From contig NZ_RSEC01000066.1 in NCBI RefSeq assembly GCF_003937945.1, positions 62,001-126,000 on the forward strand: a stretch of DNA of 64,000 nucleotides. Direction: 5' to 3'. The notes below the pieces were generated by a model. That model was not told where the DNA came from. It made no database searches and was given only the letters and a program-made list of their open reading frames with translations. The translations under genes and the position numbers were made by a program. The first letter of the stretch is position 1, and each line of letters starts with the position of its first letter. Positions 16,139 to 24,367 of the stretch are shown piece by piece. This DNA is from Amycolatopsis eburnea. GTDB lineage: Bacteria; Actinomycetota; Actinomycetes; Mycobacteriales; Pseudonocardiaceae.

Positions 16139-16147
16139 CTACTTAAG
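16131..16147. promoter_or_regulatory. ArsR operator, site 1
   Basis: The dyad TTAAG, six bases, CTTAA begins inside the first codons of the ArsR gene (whose ATG is at 16138) and runs into its upstream region. It also covers the stop codon of the coiled-coil gene. Confidence 0.65.
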
Positions 16148-17201
16148 TTAGGTCCAGGACCGGCGGTTGGTCAAGTAACTGCTTAAGTGTTTCGGGTAGC
16201 TCCGGCGTGTCACGCAGGAGGGTGAGCACTCGGCTCAGTTCCCGCTCGGCCGCGTCGCCCCGGCTCACCGCGGCCCGGAGTTCGGCGCCGAGGTTCGTGG
16301 TGGTCTCGTGCATCGAGCGGACGGTCTGCTCGTGCGCGGCCTGCGCCTCGGCGAGCCGCTGGTCGTACCCGGCGCGCAGGCGCTCGGCATCGACCCGGGC
16401 GCGTTCCTCCTGCGCCGCAACGGCTTTGGCGTGGTCCGCGCGGGCGGCGTCGAGCCGTTCCTGGACGGCGTCCGCGCGCCGTTCGGCCGCCTCGACCCTC
16501 GCGGCGGCAGCCTCGGTACGGCCGCGTTCCTCGTCGGTGGCCGCGCGGGCGGCGGCCAGTTCGGCGGTCAGGGTCGCGATCGCCGCGGCGCGTTCGCCGG
16601 CCAAGGCCGCGGAGGCGTCAGCGCGATCGGCGACCCGGGCGAGTTCGTCCCGGACGGCGGCCAGCTGCCCTTCGGCCCGCTGCTGCTCCTGCACGGCGGC
16701 GCGCCGGGCCGCGAGCTCCTCGTCCCGCTCCCGCAGCGCGGCGGTTTTGACCTGTTCGGCGGCTTTCGCCGCGGCGACAGCGGCTTCGGCCTCATCCCGG
16801 TCGTGCGCGGCGGCGGCTTCGGCACGGCCACGCTGCAGCCGATGTTCGTCGGCTTCGGCCAGCGCCGCGTCCCGCTCGGCGAGGGCGGCAGCCGTGGTCG
16901 CCTCGAGCTGGTGGCGCAGCGTCGTGAGCGTCTCGACGAGCCCGCGAGCCGGTTCGAGCACCCGATCGACCTGACCGGCGAGCGCCGTGACGGCGGTGTC
17001 GTCCAGCTCGGTGTCGCTCTCCCGCAGCGACTCGGCGTCCGCCAGCACGGCCTCGGCGTCCCGGCAGGTGAGGTTCCGCCGCCCCCAGGTTTTCCCGTCC
17101 TGGCAGAACCGCGCCCGGCTCCCCCGCCCCACCGCGGGCGGCAGCGGCGCTCCGCATCGCCGGTACTCGCAAACCCGGATCTGACCAGCGTCTTCCGTCA
17201 T
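16143..17201 (-). CDS. zinc-ribbon coiled-coil protein of unknown function
   Basis: A 352-residue protein. The N-terminus carries four spaced cysteines (residues 11, 16, 33 and 46) in CEYRRCGAPLPPAVGRGS-type sequence followed by RFCQDGKTWG, which looks like a small zinc ribbon. From about residue 60 to 345 the sequence is almost uninterrupted Ala/Glu/Arg-rich coiled coil, like KfrA or SMC-type stalks. ATG 17201 is chosen because the upstream sequence abruptly loses the local coding bias. It is divergent from the macro/KAP gene and ends at the ArsR operator. Function is unknown; DNA binding plus filament formation is a reasonable guess. Confidence 0.85.
   Translation of the reverse strand: MTEDAGQIRVCEYRRCGAPLPPAVGRGSRARFCQDGKTWGRRNLTCRDAEAVLADAESLRESDTELDDTAVTALAGQVDRVLEPARGLVETLTTLRHQLEATTAAALAERDAALAEADEHRLQRGRAEAAAAHDRDEAEAAVAAAKAAEQVKTAALRERDEELAARRAAVQEQQRAEGQLAAVRDELARVADRADASAALAGERAAAIATLTAELAAARAATDEERGRTEAAAARVEAAERRADAVQERLDAARADHAKAVAAQEERARVDAERLRAGYDQRLAEAQAAHEQTVRSMHETTTNLGAELRAAVSRGDAAERELSRVLTLLRDTPELPETLKQLLDQPPVLDLT
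16171..16187. promoter_or_regulatory. ArsR operator-like sequence, site 2
   Basis: This 17-base sequence matches site 1 at 13 of 17 positions and lies 40 bases away, near four helical turns. It falls inside the last codons of the upstream coiled-coil gene, so if used it would double as coding and regulatory sequence. Confidence 0.45.
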
Positions 17202-17274
17202 GATCGAGAGCGTATCAAGGCTGCTAATCAGAACTAGAACCATCTGTTCAAAATCTAAAGATAGAGGCCCCGGG

Positions 17275-17312
17275 GTCTGGGTTTGGATAAGGTCACATAT
17301 CCGAACCCAGAC
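17275..17312. promoter_or_regulatory. 15-bp inverted repeat in the divergent gap before the KAP gene
   Basis: Arms 17275-17289 and 17298-17312 match at 14 of 15 positions around an 8-base centre. Both flanking genes point away, so this is unlikely to be a terminator. It may be an operator or a recognition site for one of the two proteins. The surrounding 17202-17428 gap is noticeably richer in A and T than the rest of the window. Confidence 0.6.
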
Positions 17313-17428
17313 GAGCCTGATGGGCCGGAGCGTCCACAAAAACTGGGTGCCCCCTTGCCTCGCGCCCGGACGAGTGGTTTGCGGTCCGCCTGCGTAACGA
17401 TGGCTGCGGCACCGGCGAGTCAGGGACG

Positions 17429-20167
17429 GTGAGCGCACCGCAACCTCCGGAGGTCCTGCCCCTCCAGACCGTCGACGGCGTCTCCTACGGCGTCGCAAGG
17501 ACCAATCGTCCGTGGGACCTCCCGGTGGACGCTTTGGCGGTGTCCGTCGGAGCGTCCTTCGGCCAGGTCGCCCAAGCGCTGGCCCAGGAATTCCCCGCCA
17601 TCGACTGGGATGCGATACCGCTCGACCCGATCACCTCCGACTCGCCCTCGGTCATCGACATCGGTGAGCACACCGGGCAACGTCAGCTCCGGCTGGCGGT
17701 GCTGGCGACTCCGCACTCCCCTGAGTTGCGGGCGGCGATGGCGGAATCGATCACCACCGCGTCGGCGAGCGCCATCACGGCCGCCGCCGATGCCGGCGCG
17801 ACGGCCGTTGCCTTGCCGCTCTTCGCCACCGGGGACCTGGGGGCCCAGCCGCGCGTCGCCGCCGCCGCGTTGATCGCGGGGGCTCAGGCCGTGCACCGCA
17901 CCGTCCGCAAGGTGATCTTCTTCTCGCTCCGCGGGGACCACGTGCAGACGATCGCGCAGGTGTGGGCGGCCTTGCCCCTGTCCGCGCGCACCACCGGCGA
18001 ACCGGCGACGTCGGCGTACTCGACCGACGAGCTCGCGGGCGGGATGGCGAAGGACCTCGTCGATCCGAACGAGTGCATCCCGCTCGCCCGGGACGGCCTC
18101 GGCGTCAAGCCCTACGTCTCGATGCTCGCCACGGTGATCGCCGCGAAGGACACGCCGTTGCCGTTGTCGATCGGCGTCTTCGGTGAGTGGGGCGCCGGAA
18201 AGAGCTTCTTCATGGGCATGCTGCGCGGCCAGGTCAAGAAGCTGGAAGGAACGCCGGGTCAATGCGCGAAGATCGCGCAAATCGGGTTCAACGCCTGGCA
18301 CTACGCCGATGCGAACCTCTGGGCCAGCCTCGGGGACGAGATCTTCCGCCAGCTGGCGGAGCCGGCCCGGCAGCCCGGCGAGCCGGACACCGAGCACCTG
18401 GCCCGGCTCCGAGAAGGCAACCTCCTGCGCGAACAGCTGTCCGCCGAACTGGAGCAGCGGAGGCAACTGACCGCGGTGACCGAGCGCGCGCAGGTGGAGG
18501 CCGCAGCCCTGAAGCGCAAGATCAGCGAAGCTCGGGAGAGTCGAAAAGGCCGTGCGGTCAACTTGGTGACGGCCGTGTCCAAGTCCGCTTCGCTCCGGAA
18601 GCAGTACGCCGGGTTGTGGCGGGAACTCGGCGTTGACGGCGACCCCGTCGAACAGGGCGAACTCCTGGCCGACGAGATCCAAGGGGTGCGCCGGGAGGTC
18701 GGGGAGCTCCGCCGCATTTCACGCTATCGCCACGGTACGGCCGTCCTGATCGCCGCCGGGATCCTGCTGCTGGCCGGACTGTGCCTGACCGCCGTCGTCC
18801 CGGACGTGCGAAGCGTGGTGATCGGGATCTGCGTGGTGTGCGCGCCCCTGACCGCGGCCGGGCTCAAACTCATGAGCGCGGCCCGAGCCGGGCTGGGGCG
18901 GCTGCGGACCCTGGCTCGGGAGGTGCAGGGCGCCCTCGACGATGCCATGCAGGAGGACGTGTCCGCGCTGCGCCAGGCCGACGTCGACGCGCAGATCGCG
19001 GAAAGGCAGCTGGACGAAGTCGTCGCGCGGATCGGCGAACTGGGTCGGCAGCTCACCGAGCTGACACCGGGGCGGCGGCTGTACGCCTTCATCGCCGAAC
19101 GTTCCCGCACCGACGACTACCACGGCAACCTCGGCCTCATCTCCACCATCCGCAAAGACTTCGAGAAGCTCGTCGCGCTGATGACGGCTCCGGCCGGGAA
19201 GCACGATGGCGGACCCCGTCCGCTGGATCGGATCGTGTTGTACATCGACGACCTCGACCGGTGCAGCCCGTCGCAGGTGGTCGAGGTGCTCCAAGCCGTG
19301 CACCTGCTGCTCGCGTTCGACCTGTTCGTGGTGGTCGTCGGCGTGGATCCGCGCTGGCTGCTGCGCTCGCTCAGCGCGCACTACGACCGGTTGATCGAAG
19401 CGGATCCCGTCGTGCGGGCCGGCGAGTGGCACGTGACTCCGGAGGACTACCTGGAGAAGATCCTCAACATCCCGTTGGTCCTGCCCCGGATGCCGCCGGG
19501 AAGCCTTGCGCGGTTGCTGCGCGGCATGGTCGAAGGTCCGCCCGCAGAGCACGTCGACGACACAGAACCGGAGCCTGCCGACGTCACCGTCGACGCAGCA
19601 GCCGGACAGGATCGCCCAGCCACGAGCATTCCCGTGGAGCCTGGTTCGCAGGTGGCCGCGCAGCTGGATCCGGCCGAGCCACCCAAGCCCCCGCAGCCGC
19701 TGACCGAGCTCGAGCTCGCGCTCCTCGCACGGCTGGATCGGATGATCGACACGCCTCGGGATGCGAAGCGCCTCATCAACCTCTACCGGATGCTGCGCGC
19801 GACCCGGGACCTTTCGGCGGCGTCGGCCTTCCTCGACCACGAGTACGAAGCGGTGGTCGTGTTGCTGGGCGTGTGCACCGCGCACGGCCGACTGCTCGGA
19901 AGATTGTCCGACGCGCTGCTCAGCCGGAGTTCGGAGGAACCGTGGAGCGACTTCGTCGCTGACCTGCTGCCGGTCAAGAGCGAAGACCAGTGGACCAGCC
20001 GGGCCGTCGGCCGGATATCAGGCGATGAGGTCGTGCACTGGGAGCACCTTCACCGGAGCCTGTCCGAGCTCGAGCCCCTGATCACGCTGCCGGACATCCG
20101 CGTTTTCCAGACCTGGGTTCCGCGCGTTCGCCGGTTCTCCTACGCTCTCTCGCCGAGCAGCCGCTGA
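17429..20167 (+). CDS. macro-like domain fused to KAP-family P-loop NTPase
   Basis: A 912-residue protein. Residues 25-185 resemble a macro domain: [12 protein letters not shown], then [37 protein letters not shown] and [11 protein letters not shown]. The KAP NTPase follows, with Walker [13 protein letters not shown] near 250, the [16 protein letters not shown] motif near 285, two adjacent membrane helices at about 435-485 inside a coiled-coil insert, Walker [22 protein letters not shown] near 600, and a [10 protein letters not shown] and [14 protein letters not shown]-terminal part. A disordered acidic/proline-rich stretch lies at about 700-760. KAP NTPases are membrane-anchored, and some take part in phage exclusion. 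The start is GTG. Its 3' end overlaps the convergent sigma gene by 28 bases. Confidence 0.88.
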   Translation: MSAPQPPEVLPLQTVDGVSYGVARTNRPWDLPVDALAVSVGASFGQVAQALAQEFPAIDWDAIPLDPITSDSPSVIDIGEHTGQRQLRLAVLATPHSPELRAAMAESITTASASAITAAADAGATAVALPLFATGDLGAQPRVAAAALIAGAQAVHRTVRKVIFFSLRGDHVQTIAQVWAALPLSARTTGEPATSAYSTDELAGGMAKDLVDPNECIPLARDGLGVKPYVSMLATVIAAKDTPLPLSIGVFGEWGAGKSFFMGMLRGQVKKLEGTPGQCAKIAQIGFNAWHYADANLWASLGDEIFRQLAEPARQPGEPDTEHLARLREGNLLREQLSAELEQRRQLTAVTERAQVEAAALKRKISEARESRKGRAVNLVTAVSKSASLRKQYAGLWRELGVDGDPVEQGELLADEIQGVRREVGELRRISRYRHGTAVLIAAGILLLAGLCLTAVVPDVRSVVIGICVVCAPLTAAGLKLMSAARAGLGRLRTLAREVQGALDDAMQEDVSALRQADVDAQIAERQLDEVVARIGELGRQLTELTPGRRLYAFIAERSRTDDYHGNLGLISTIRKDFEKLVALMTAPAGKHDGGPRPLDRIVLYIDDLDRCSPSQVVEVLQAVHLLLAFDLFVVVVGVDPRWLLRSLSAHYDRLIEADPVVRAGEWHVTPEDYLEKILNIPLVLPRMPPGSLARLLRGMVEGPPAEHVDDTEPEPADVTVDAAAGQDRPATSIPVEPGSQVAAQLDPAEPPKPPQPLTELELALLARLDRMIDTPRDAKRLINLYRMLRATRDLSAASAFLDHEYEAVVVLLGVCTAHGRLLGRLSDALLSRSSEEPWSDFVADLLPVKSEDQWTSRAVGRISGDEVVHWEHLHRSLSELEPLITLPDIRVFQTWVPRVRRFSYALSPSSR

Positions 20168-21351
20168 CGGCACGCAGCGAGTTTGCGCCGCAGAAGCTCC
20201 CGCTCGGCACCGTTCCCCGTCAGCTCGATCGCCACCGCGTACGCCTCCGCCGCCTCCTCCGGGCGGCCGAGCCGGTCCAGCAGGTCCGCGCGGATCGCGT
20301 GGTACAGCCCGAAACGCGGGAGATCGAGGGCCTCGACCAGCGCCAGCCCCGCCGCCGGTCCCTCGACCTCGGCGACCGCGACCGCCCGGTTCAAGGCCAC
20401 CACCGGCGTCGGCGCGATGGCCAGCAGCTGGTCGTACAGCGCCTTGACCTGCGTCCAATCGGTCGGGGCGTCGCTGTGGACGGCCTGGATCGCCGCCTGG
20501 ATCTGGTACGGGCCCGGCTGGTTGCGGCGCAGGCAGCGGCGGACGATCTCCTGGCCCTCGGCGATCGATGCCGCGTCCCAGCGGGACCGGTCCTGGTCGG
20601 CCAGCAGCACCAGGTCGCCGTCCGGGGTCGTGCGGGCGGCCCGGCGTGAGTGGCTGAGCAGCAGCAACGCGAGCAGGCCCCAGACCTCCGGCTCGTCGGG
20701 CATCAGCCCGGCCAGTGCCCGGGTCAGCCGGATCGCCTCGCCGCAGAGGTCGTCGCGGACCAGGTGCTCCCCTGTGCTGGCCGTGTAGCCCTCGTTGAAG
20801 ATCAGGTACAGCACGCCCAGCACGCCCGACAGCCGTGCGGGCAGGTCGGCGTCCTGCGGGACGCGGTACGGGATGCCCGCGTCGCGGATCTTGTTCTTCG
20901 CGCGGACGATCCGCTGGGCCATCGTGGGCTCGGGCACCAGGAACGCGGCCGCGATCTCCGCCGTCGTCAAGCCGCCGAGCAGCCGCAGCGTCAACGCCAC
21001 CTGCGTCGGGCGGGCCAGCGCCGGGTGACAGCAGGTGAAGATCAGCCGGAGCCGGTCGTCGGGCACGGCGCCCTCCTCCACGGGCTCGGCTTCGGCGTGC
21101 GTCAGCGCCGCCTGGGCGTGCTTGTCCGCGCGCGCGGCCTCGCGGCGCAGCCGGTCGACCGCGCGGTTGCGGGCGGTGGTGATGATCCAGCCCGTCGGGC
21201 TCGGCGGGAGCCCGGCGGCCGGCCAGCGCCGGACGGCCTCGGCGAACGCGTCCTGCACGGCCTCTTCGGCGACGTCGATGTCCCCGAAGACCCGGACCAG
21301 GACCGACACCGCGCGCCCGTACTCGGCGGCGTAGACGTCCTCGATCCTCAT
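20140..21351 (-). CDS. ECF42-group sigma factor, second module
   Basis: A 403-residue paralogue of the sigma factor at 10954. Region 2 reads [45 protein letters not shown], region 4 reads [44 protein letters not shown], and the ECF42 C-terminal extension holds [13 protein letters not shown] and TPR-like helices. The ATG at 21351 overlaps the DGPF stop as ATGA, so it is translated behind the DGPF gene. It is expected to direct transcription of its own operon through the promoter at 21725-21751. Confidence 0.93.
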   Translation of the reverse strand: MRIEDVYAAEYGRAVSVLVRVFGDIDVAEEAVQDAFAEAVRRWPAAGLPPSPTGWIITTARNRAVDRLRREAARADKHAQAALTHAEAEPVEEGAVPDDRLRLIFTCCHPALARPTQVALTLRLLGGLTTAEIAAAFLVPEPTMAQRIVRAKNKIRDAGIPYRVPQDADLPARLSGVLGVLYLIFNEGYTASTGEHLVRDDLCGEAIRLTRALAGLMPDEPEVWGLLALLLLSHSRRAARTTPDGDLVLLADQDRSRWDAASIAEGQEIVRRCLRRNQPGPYQIQAAIQAVHSDAPTDWTQVKALYDQLLAIAPTPVVALNRAVAVAEVEGPAAGLALVEALDLPRFGLYHAIRADLLDRLGRPEEAAEAYAVAIELTGNGAERELLRRKLAACRQRLLGERA

Positions 21352-21692
21352 CCGCTGAACGGCCGCACCTCGACCGGCAGCGGCGCCACGGCGTCGGCGA
21401 GGCGCCCGCCCCAGGCGAGGGCCGCGTCGAGGTCGGGGGCGGTGATGATGGTGAACCCGCCGAGGTGTTCCTTGCCCTCTGCATAGGGGCCGTCGGTGAC
21501 GAGGGTGTCTCCGTCGGTGGCGCGCAGCACGGTGGCCGTCGAGGGCGGGTGCAGGCCGCCGGCGAACACCCACGCCCCGGCCGCCTTGAGGTCGGCGTTC
21601 AGCGCGTCGAGCTTCTTCACGACCTCGTCGAGCACCTCCGGCGGCGGGGTGGGGCCGTCCGGCTGGTAGATGCTGAGCAGGTACTGCTTCAC
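21348..21692 (-). CDS. DGPF/YCII-domain protein of the second ECF42 module
   Basis: A 114-residue YCII-family protein ([60 protein letters not shown]). It has TDGPY where most relatives have TDGPF. The GTG at 21692 is preferred over an in-frame ATG at 21755. GGAGGA precedes the GTG, and the ATG would lie upstream of the promoter's -35 element. It is the first gene of a two-gene operon with the sigma factor. Confidence 0.92.
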   Translation of the reverse strand: MKQYLLSIYQPDGPTPPPEVLDEVVKKLDALNADLKAAGAWVFAGGLHPPSTATVLRATDGDTLVTDGPYAEGKEHLGGFTIITAPDLDAALAWGGRLADAVAPLPVEVRPFSG

Positions 21693-21724
21693 GTCGTCCT
21701 CCTCGGTGGTGTCGTCACCGCTGA

Positions 21725-21751
21725 TACGAACGGGGCCCGGGCGGATCGACA
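21725..21751 (-). promoter_or_regulatory. ECF42-type promoter, copy 3 (upstream of DGPF gene)
   Basis: Read on the minus strand, TGTCGA spans 21751-21746, followed by 17 bases and CGTA at 21728-21725. It shares TGTCGATCC and CCCGTTCGT with copy 1 at the same offsets. The -10 lies 33 bases from the GTG start, close to the 31 and 32 bases seen for copies 1 and 2. Confidence 0.75.
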
Positions 21752-21798
21752 GCATCCCGGCACGGATTTTCCGTGGACGCCACCGGGAAGATCAAGGC

Positions 21799-22590
21799 AT
21801 GAGGATTCACGCGTCCGACCACGAGACCACCGTGACCGCCCGGGGCACCCACGGGCCGGCCGTGCTGCTCGTGCACTCCCTGGGCCTGGACCGCCGCATG
21901 TGGGACCCCGTACTCGACCGGCTCGCGACCGGACGGCGGGTGTTCGCCTACGACGTCCGCGGGCACGGATCCGCCGCCGGCGCGCCGTTGCCGTTCACCA
22001 TGGCCGCCGCCGGCGCCGACCTCGTGGCCGTGCTCGACGCGCTCGAGCTGGGGATCGCCCACGTCGCCGGGTTGTCGCTGGGCGGGGCGATCGCGCAGAC
22101 CGCCGCCGTCGCCGCACCCGGCCGTTTCGCCTCGCTGACCCTGCTGGGCGCGCCGGACCGGCCGGTTCCGGCGGCGTTCGAGGAACGCGCGCGGATCGCC
22201 GAGACCGCCGGCATGGAACCGCTGGTCGGGCCGACCCTGGAACGGTGGTTCACCGCGGCCGCGCTCGAAGCCGACACCGAAGGCGTGCGCTACGCCCGCG
22301 ACTGCGTCACCTCGTTCGACCCGGTCACATGGGCGTCGATCTGGCGCGGCTACGGCGGTCTCGACGTCTACCAGCGGCTGCGCGGTTTCCCGGCCCCGGC
22401 GCTGGCGCTCGCCGGTGAGGCCGACGCGTCGATCACCATCGACGGCATGGCCGCCATCGCCGCGCGGATCGGCGGCGGCGCGAAGCTGGAGGTCGTGCCC
22501 GGCGCCCCGCACATCCAGACCCTGGAACGCCCCGATGAGGTGGCCGACGCCCTGGACCGGTTCCTGCCCGCGGAGATCGACATCCCGTAA
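21799..22590 (+). CDS. alpha/beta-fold hydrolase (3-oxoadipate enol-lactonase-like)
   Basis: A 263-residue alpha/beta hydrolase. It has an oxyanion-hole segment (VLLVHSLGLDRRMWDPVLD), a strand-4 DVRGHGSA, nucleophile elbow GLSLGGAIAQ (Ser near residue 95), an aspartate in AGEADASITIDG, and histidine in PGAPHIQTLERPDEV. The overall wording is close to PcaD-type enol-lactonases, but no protocatechuate-pathway genes are nearby, so the substrate is open. It is divergent from the second ECF42 operon and lies ten bases upstream of the recombinase gene in the same direction. Confidence 0.93.
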   Translation: MRIHASDHETTVTARGTHGPAVLLVHSLGLDRRMWDPVLDRLATGRRVFAYDVRGHGSAAGAPLPFTMAAAGADLVAVLDALELGIAHVAGLSLGGAIAQTAAVAAPGRFASLTLLGAPDRPVPAAFEERARIAETAGMEPLVGPTLERWFTAAALEADTEGVRYARDCVTSFDPVTWASIWRGYGGLDVYQRLRGFPAPALALAGEADASITIDGMAAIAARIGGGAKLEVVPGAPHIQTLERPDEVADALDRFLPAEIDIP

Positions 22591-22599
22591 CCTCGGCGC

Positions 22600-23643
22600 G
22601 TGCCCGACCTGCACCCCGTGCCCGACGCCGCTCTCGCCGCCGCCAGTCCGGCCGACCGGCTCGCGCTGCTGGACGAAGCCGCGGCCCGGCACGTCGACGG
22701 GCAGCGGCCGGCCAACACGCTCAAGGCCTACGCGCAGGACTGGCAGGTCTGGCAGGACTACACCGCCGAGGCCGGGATCCCGCCGCTGTCGGCGACGATC
22801 GGCGCGCTGACCGGGTTCGTCGTGTGGCTCGAACGCGGGCGCACGCTGCGCCCGGACGAACGCGCGGTGCCCGAGGTGCCGGAGCGGGCCGCGCCGGCGG
22901 CGCCGTCGACGATCGAGCGGCGGCTCACCGGAGCGCTGGCCGGGCTGCGGCACCACAAGGTCGCCGTCGATCCCGAAGCGAGCCGCGCCGCGTGGCGGGC
23001 GTTGAAGGGCTACCGGCAGCGGCTCGCCCAGGAGGGCATCCAGCGCGGGCGAGGCAAGGCCACCATGGTGACCCTCGCCGACCTGCGGGCGATGTCGCGC
23101 GCCTGCCCGGACACCCTGGCCGGCGCGCGCGACCGGGCGATGCTGCTGATCGGGTTCCCGATCGCCGCGCGCTGCTCGGACCTGGCGAACCTGCTGGTCA
23201 CCGACGTCGAGCCGGTCGACGACCGGGGGCTGGCGGTGACCGTGCGGCACGGCAAGAGCACCGGCGACATGGTCGTCCCACGGCGCGAAAGCCCCGAAAC
23301 CGACCCGGTGCGGGCCTGGCACGCGTGGCATTCCGGCGCCGGGATCACCGACGGGCCCGCGTTCCGCCGGGTCGACCGGCACGGCAACGTCGGCGCGCCC
23401 GCGCTGAGCACCACCGGCGTCAACCAGATCCTGACCCGGGCCGGGGTCCGGGCGGGCCTGCCGTACCCGGTGACCGGGCACTCCCTGCGGTCCGGCTTCG
23501 CGACCGAGGCGCGCCGGGCCGGCGCGGACGACCTCGCCATCGCCGACCAGGGCCGCTGGGTGCGCGGCAGCCGCGCGCTCTACGAGTACATCCGCCGCGT
23601 CGACCAGTGGAACGACAACGCGGCGGGCGTGCTCGACCTCTGA
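22600..23643 (+). CDS. tyrosine recombinase / integrase
   Basis: A 347-residue enzyme with an N-terminal core-binding (SAM-like) domain at about residues 20-150 and a complete catalytic domain. It has the first arginine in IAARCSDL near residue 190, lysine in HGKSTG near 217, HSLR in TGHSLRSGF near 293, tryptophan in GRWVRGSRAL at the second histidine position, and the nucleophilic tyrosine in LYEYIRRVDQW near 328. It therefore looks active. It starts with GTG. No excisionase, attachment duplication, phage or conjugation genes are next to it, so it may be a resident chromosomal recombinase or the remnant of an element. Confidence 0.92.
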   Translation: MPDLHPVPDAALAAASPADRLALLDEAAARHVDGQRPANTLKAYAQDWQVWQDYTAEAGIPPLSATIGALTGFVVWLERGRTLRPDERAVPEVPERAAPAAPSTIERRLTGALAGLRHHKVAVDPEASRAAWRALKGYRQRLAQEGIQRGRGKATMVTLADLRAMSRACPDTLAGARDRAMLLIGFPIAARCSDLANLLVTDVEPVDDRGLAVTVRHGKSTGDMVVPRRESPETDPVRAWHAWHSGAGITDGPAFRRVDRHGNVGAPALSTTGVNQILTRAGVRAGLPYPVTGHSLRSGFATEARRAGADDLAIADQGRWVRGSRALYEYIRRVDQWNDNAAGVLDL

Positions 23644-23808
23644 TCACCGGGCCGGCCGGGTGGCGCCGACGACTTCGCCGTCGAGCCGGGCGAGCCAGCT
23701 GCCGCAGACGCAGCGCACGTAGTCGAGCCGGTGGGAGGCGCGCTGGGCCGCGGTCGCCGGCAGTTCGGCGAGCGGCCAGCCGCAGCGGGGGCAACGGTTG
23801 ACGTCCAT
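23644..23808 (-). CDS. small zinc-ribbon protein, 54 residues
   Basis: The ATG at 23808 opens a 54-residue frame, MDVNRCPRCGWPLAELPATA and onward, ending at the stop at 23644. It has a CPRCG pair (C6, C9) and a second pair CVCG (C33, C35), the layout of a treble-clef or rubredoxin-like zinc knuckle. The gene is convergent with the recombinase and abuts its stop. The frame has normal high-GC third positions. Function is unknown. Confidence 0.6.
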   Translation of the reverse strand: MDVNRCPRCGWPLAELPATAAQRASHRLDYVRCVCGSWLARLDGEVVGATRPAR

Positions 23809-23834
23809 GCCCCCGATCGTGCTGTAATGACTTA

Positions 23835-24344
23835 GTGCACTTCAACCCTTACGGCGGCCCGGCCGCGCTCGTGGCCGCCGACCTGGTCAACGCGGGCTCG
23901 GCGAGCGAGCTCCTCGACGGCATGGTCCGCAACGGCATGGCGATCAAGGCGCTGACCGACGACGAAGCCACGCGGATCGGGACGTGGGCCGAGCAGCTGC
24001 GGCCGGTGTTCGCCGCTTCGCCGCCGGAACGCCCGGAGCTGGTCAACGCGCTGCTGGCGGAGGCGGCGTGCCGCCCGTACATCACCACCCACGACGGCAA
24101 GCCACCCCACCTGCACTACTCGGCGGCGGACGCCGGGCCCGTGGGGCGCGTTCGCGCGTACACCGCGGGCGGGCTGGCGCACCTGGTGTGCGAGGCGCCG
24201 GACCGGCTCGGGATCTGCGGTCGTGAAGGGTGCGAGATGGCGTACGTCGACACGTCCCGCAATGGGCGGCGGCGGTTCTGCTCGACGCGGTGCGCGACCC
24301 GGGTGCACGTCGCCGACCACCGGGCCCGGCAGGTCAGCGCCTGA
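23835..24344 (+). CDS. CGNR/ABATE zinc-finger protein
   Basis: A 169-residue protein with an N-terminal stress-induced-regulator-like (ABATE) domain (HFNPYGGPAALVAADLVN) and a C-terminal CGNR-type zinc finger at about residues 125-160 (LGICGREGCEMAYVDTSRNGRRRFCSTRCATRVHVADHRAR). Here the last cysteine and the following ATR replace the CGNR consensus. Members are thought to be nucleic-acid-binding regulators common in actinomycetes. The start is GTG. It is divergent from the 54-residue zinc protein across 26 bases. Confidence 0.9.
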   Translation: MHFNPYGGPAALVAADLVNAGSASELLDGMVRNGMAIKALTDDEATRIGTWAEQLRPVFAASPPERPELVNALLAEAACRPYITTHDGKPPHLHYSAADAGPVGRVRAYTAGGLAHLVCEAPDRLGICGREGCEMAYVDTSRNGRRRFCSTRCATRVHVADHRARQVSA

Positions 24345-24367
24345 CCGGCGGTGCCTAGACTGCAGAC

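Noticed and set aside
16143-20167. Confident call of an anti-phage defence island
   Set aside because: The KAP and macro features are suggestive, but no restriction, toxin-antitoxin or other recognised defence genes lie beside them, so it is kept as a hypothesis only.
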